Origin: Rhizoclosmatium globosum | Taxonomy: Eukaryota > Chytridiomycota > Chytridiomycetes > Chytridiales > Chytriomycetaceae | Assembly (NCBI GenBank): GCA_002104985.1 | Contig: MCGO01000120.1 | Location: forward strand, 57,233 to 121,232 | Length of the DNA stretch: 64,000 bases | Direction: 5' to 3' | Shown here: in pieces, positions 60,523 through 64,000 of the stretch | Numbering within the stretch: position 1 is the stretch's first letter | Layout of the letters: each line of letters begins with the position of its first letter | Notes under the pieces: model-generated | The model's input: the letters and a program-made list of their open reading frames with translations, nothing else | What the model was told of the DNA's origin: nothing | Databases searched by the model: none | Made by a program: the position numbers and the translations under genes

Positions 60523-61180
60523 TCAGTGTGTCAGAGCCCAAACAACAGTGTTTCCGTCGTAGACCACCAAGTTCCCATCATTCTGCATACACAACAACGT
60601 TCCTGACGCTGAGCCTTGAGTTCCAGAGTCCCATACCGCGTTTGCATTTGGGTTCTGAGCAACCTGGAATCGCCCGTTCATGAGTTGGATGGCTTGCGCT
60701 TTTGTATTGTAGGTTGATGTGCTCCCTATAGCGATGTCAGAACAAGTAGATATCACACAATAAGTATTTACATGTGCTTGAAACACATCCTTGGCCGTAG
60801 TTACAGTTGGATTGGTACCATGAGGAATCTGCAATAACAGTTAGTATAATTGGTGAGTCCTGTCTTGCACACTTACAAATCACAGCGTTTCCGTCAGGCT
60901 AACATGTTATGATAACATGTTAGTTTCGCACAAATACAAAGAGCAGGTATGGTACCTGAAGGACAAGGGAGTATAATCCATTGGGGGAACTCAAACGCGT
61001 ACACTGTGGGATCCAGTTTTGAGCCCTTAGGCAGTTGAGGAACAGGTTTCCTGTCACAGCTCCGCCAACAGCTGGCGCGTATTGGAATAGACTCTGGACA
61101 GGATTCCAGTCTCCCAGTCCTGAGCAGGAGTCTGCTTTAACGGATACAGCCAACAAAGACAGGGCGATAAGAGAGATCAT
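60523..61180 (-). CDS. secreted B-lectin protein (lectin 9)
   Basis: Signal peptide MISLIALSLLAVSVKA, then SCSGLGDWNPVQSLFQY, LFLNCLRAQNWIPQCTRL and PNGLYSLVLQ. Exon 2 carries PDGNAVIC. The later exons read SSWYQSNCNYGQGC, STYNTKAQAIQLMNGRFQV, SASGTLLCMQNDGNLVVYD and NTVVWALTH without evident breaks, so this is the best-preserved copy on the right side. It probably makes a secreted single-domain lectin. Ligand unknown. Confidence 0.75.
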
Positions 61181-61242
61181 TTCTGTGAGATGCTTTTTTT
61201 TGGTATTGTTTTGCAGTGTCGAATCAAAAGGCTGCAGTTGCT

Positions 61243-61278
61243 CCAATCATATTTGTGGATTTTACAATAACCCAATCA
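61243..61278. promoter_or_regulatory. two CCAATCA boxes upstream of lectin 9
   Basis: Perfect words at 61243-61249 and 61272-61278, 63-98 bases before the start. Confidence 0.35.
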
Positions 61279-61422
61279 TATTAAAGGACGGCTGATATAC
61301 GGAGAGGACATTAACTATAGACGGATCACATCGAATCAGAATACATAGTTTATAGAGTTCAAAGTGTGAGAAGAGATTAATCTAATGCTTTCTTTTCAAT
61401 TCACTTACTTAGTACAAATCGA

Positions 61423-63078
61423 ATGCGACGGGTAGTAGTCACCGGCCTTGGAGCAGTCACGCCACTTGGCAACACAATTTCGCAGTCGTGGCAGGCGCTC
61501 ATCGGAGGAAAGTGCGGAATTGGCAGCCTTTCCGATGAGGCGTTTGCAGGTTCCATCGCGGGTTGCTGGCCAAGTGAAAGGGTTCGACCACAAAAGCCAT
61601 GTGCCAAAGACGGTTTGTTTGTTTGTTTGTTTGTTTGTTTGATTTGATTTGAAGGTGGTTGGGTGGATTGGTGGTACTGACATCAAGTACCCAACTAGGA
61701 CTTGACTAAGACCACCCCCTTCATGCACTTTGCCTATGCCGCTGCCCATCAGGCTTTGGAAGATGCAAACTGGTTTCCCGAGGATGTGAAGCTGAAGCAG
61801 CGAACGGTATGCAGCCCATCCACTTCAGATTTCCGTGTATCATCTAAACATGCGTACTTGCTTACTTAGGGTGTTTGCATTGGATCTGGAATCGGGTGTC
61901 TCGATGAGATTGCTGAAACGGCCAGAAGCTTTCATGAAAAGGTGTACAAGTCCTATGATCACTTTGTCTTGCTAACCTCAACATCCACGTCAACCAGGGC
62001 TACAAGAAAGTCAGCCCATACTTTGTGCCAAAGACTCTCGTTAATATGGCGGCTGGAAATATTTCTATTCGATACAACTTTATGGTGCGTTCAATCATTG
62101 CAAATGAATGAATTCAGGAACTTGATGGATCGACGAACAAGGAAAGAATATAAACTACGGAATCAGAAAGTTGGATAAAAAACAGGAAGAGAGAGCACTT
62201 GAAGGATTCCATCAACTGAAACAACCCACTCCCAAAAACCAGGGTCCCAACCACGCCGTCTCAACAGCCTGCGCAACAGGCGCCCATGCAATTGGCGACG
62301 CATCCCGTTTCATCCAACACGGCGACGCAGACGTAATCCTTGCAGGCGGAACAGAATCTTCCATTACCCCACTCTCCCTCGCCGGCTTCTGTCGCGCAAA
62401 ATCACTCGCAACAAAATACAACGACACACCTGAACGCTCTTGCCGTCCCTTCGACGCCGGGCGTGACGGCTTCGTGATGGGTGAAGGCTGGTATCGTTGT
62501 TCTTGAAGAGCGGGAACACGCTTTAGCAAGAGGTGCGCGTATTTACGCGGAGTTGAAGGGGTATGGTTTGACAGGAGATGGGTTCCATATTACTTCGCCC
62601 TGATGACGGAGATGGGGCTGGGAGGGCTATGCTTCGTGCGTTGGAGACGGGTGGAATGAAGCCAGTGATGTGGATTATGTGAATGCGCATGCGACCTCTA
62701 CGAGCAAGGGATTTGGCGGAGACGAGGGCTATTAAACGCGTTTTTGGGGAGCATCGTGTTGCAGTGAGTAGTACGAAAGGTGCACAGGGCATTTATTGGG
62801 GGCTGCTGGGTCTGTGAGGCTATTTTTGCTATCTTGTCTGTGTATCATGTAAGTCCCTGAGTATTTGAGTTTTGATGGGTACATATGATGAAACATATGC
62901 TCAACATCCGATACTAGGATATTGTCCCACACACACTCAACTTGGAAACTGGCAGAAGAATTCACGTTGAAATTACATCAGAGGAGAAGCTCAACGGGGC
63001 AAGGCAGTGCGTGCAGCACTTTCAAACAGTTTTGGATTTGGTGGGACGAATGCATCCTTGCTCTTTGCAAAAGCGTGA
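61423..63078 (+). pseudogene. 3-oxoacyl-ACP synthase (KAS II / CEM1 type), many frameshifts
   Basis: [17 protein letters not shown] and the segment [15 protein letters not shown] open the gene; then [16 protein letters not shown] in another frame, an intron with a TTTG repeat, HFAYAAAHQALEDANW, GVCIGSGIGCLDEI, and [18 protein letters not shown] with the active-site Cys. [20 protein letters not shown] is normal, but after DGFVMGEG the frame fails at least five times between 62487 and 62815 (near GEG-GIVVLEE, TSPDDGDG, KPSDVDYVNAHATS, GDLAETRAIKRVFG and the KGAQGHLLGAAGS region). The final NSFGFGGTNASLLFAKA is in yet another frame. The enzyme normally elongates acyl-ACP in mitochondrial fatty acid synthesis. 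The number of breaks makes a pseudogene likely. Confidence 0.75.
61613..61641. repeat. (TTTG)n tetranucleotide repeat
   Basis: About seven copies in an intron of the ketoacyl synthase gene, at its donor end. Confidence 0.85.
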
Positions 63079-63238
63079 TTACATGATAGTAAAAGCCTTT
63101 ATTCTCAAATCTTATCCACAATATACATTTTTGTTTGATCACTTCCGGACACTTCCCATCACTTCCCATTTTGCTTCCCATCTCTCGTCCCAACTAAAAA
63201 ACACCTTCCCGGACACCCAAAAGACCCAAGTGCCGTCA

Positions 63239-63996
63239 ATGCCACCAAAGACAAAGTACAGAAAGCGAAACCAGCGCACTTCAGAGCGAAAGCCAAGAAA
63301 GCAGCCCATCAAAGGAAAGCGTGCGGGGTATACAACAGCCAATGCATACAAGATCACTCCAGCTATGCAATCTCGTATTGACTTAGGTAAACATATCAAA
63401 GCAATGTTTTTTTATTAATTAAACGAGCAGGAGTCAAAGAAGCTCTGAATGCAATGAATCTGACTCTTGGTGGTCCGAAATCAGCGACAGGAAACAGAGT
63501 GCTCAAAGAACTCAGTAAAGTCGCGTACCAGAAACACATAAATGGCCTTAAATATTTCTGCGCATTGATTGGAGACTGGGAGAGCTACTTGAGCTTGCTA
63601 GACGTCAAAGTTGAGCCGTTTTGTCCGTCAATGAATGCCAACACCATTGCACTTTTCATTCGTTTCAAGCGCTGGCCAAAAGGAACGCCATTGGAGGATT
63701 TCGACGGAAATGCGGTGTTTGTTGATGGTAGCGGAGACGAGGATGAGGAGGAGGAGCAAGTGTTGTGTCAGGGAGGTTGGAATGATCCGAAGAATGTTGA
63801 GCAGTTTGGTTCGGCAGTAACAGTAATTCACGAAGCAAAGGGTGCGTTGGGAAAGGGCGAGTATGAGGAGAAGTGTGGAGAGTGTGTTAAGGCGGAGGTT
63901 GAAGGGCGAGGATGGCTGCCGAAGACCACACACAGTCAGCCAGATGTGGCGGAAAGGAAACCCGCGATACTCGTTCTGTTGTTGTAAATGCCATTG
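63239..63996 (+). CDS. Crypton-like tyrosine recombinase gene, N-terminal part
   Basis: Exon 1 (63239-63386) encodes a very basic start, MPPKTKYRKRNQRTSERKPR. After a 44-base intron (63387-63430) the sequence reads VKEALNAMNLTLGGPKS, GLKYFCALIGDWESYLSLL, FCPSMNANTIALFIRFKRWP, VLCQGGWNDPKNVEQFGSAV and IHEAKG. This pattern resembles the N-terminal region of Crypton-type tyrosine recombinase elements that are common in chytrid genomes. Near 63905 a frame change would allow GCRRPHTVSQMWRKGNPRYS, which fits the family better than the raw frame. The catalytic recombinase domain would lie beyond the right edge. Tentative. Confidence 0.5.
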
Positions 63997-64000
63997 AAAC

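Overview
This window is eukaryotic, and the gene content points to a zoosporic (flagellated) fungus, most likely a chytrid. Genes are dense, on both strands, and cut by many GT-AG introns of roughly 50-70 bases. Fungal markers (MGM101, a Dal5-type permease, PAB1) sit beside genes that yeasts and moulds lack: an axonemal dynein intermediate chain (DNAI4/WDR78), SCAI, an alkylglycerol monooxygenase and STRA6-like receptors. All functional calls were made by reading translations by eye; no database search was run.

Layout. 0-12.5 kb: an unidentified gene end, alkylglycerol monooxygenase, an MFS permease, two neighbouring unknown helical paralogues (the second damaged), a membrane fatty-acyl desaturase and a well resolved SCAI gene. 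12.7-21.9 kb: three secreted bulb-type lectin (B-lectin) genes, the first cut short. Between the first and second lie a CACTA/Plavaka-like transposase gene, a divergently transcribed coiled-coil gene, and a tandem array of about four 745-bp units with TG/TC microsatellites. 21.9-25.3 kb: a quiet stretch, a UIM protein and COA8. 25.4-49.7 kb: the most distinctive part, with three STRA6-like multi-membrane receptors, two acetylpolyamine-amidohydrolase-like genes, seven universal stress protein (USP) genes, MGM101, a Ras-type GTPase, a HAMP-like membrane fragment and a secreted carboxylesterase. 50-55.8 kb: PAB1 and DNAI4. 56-61.2 kb: six more B-lectin genes in tandem on the minus strand. 61.4-64 kb: a heavily frameshifted mitochondrial-type ketoacyl synthase and the start of a Crypton-like tyrosine recombinase gene.

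How the parts may work together. The B-lectins (signal peptide plus two QxDxNxVxY-like sugar-binding motifs), the carboxylesterase and the STRA6-like ectodomains are secreted or surface products. The USPs are cytosolic nucleotide-binding stress proteins. Six of the seven USP promoters carry one or two TGA(C/G)TCA sites within about 150 bp of the start codon, suggesting shared control by a bZIP factor. Several lectin promoters carry repeated CCAATCA boxes instead.

Caution on sequence quality. Single-base indels break otherwise convincing genes, including the normally essential PAB1. Some frameshifts are therefore probably sequencing or assembly errors rather than real gene death; the ketoacyl synthase, with many breaks, is the exception most likely to be a true pseudogene.
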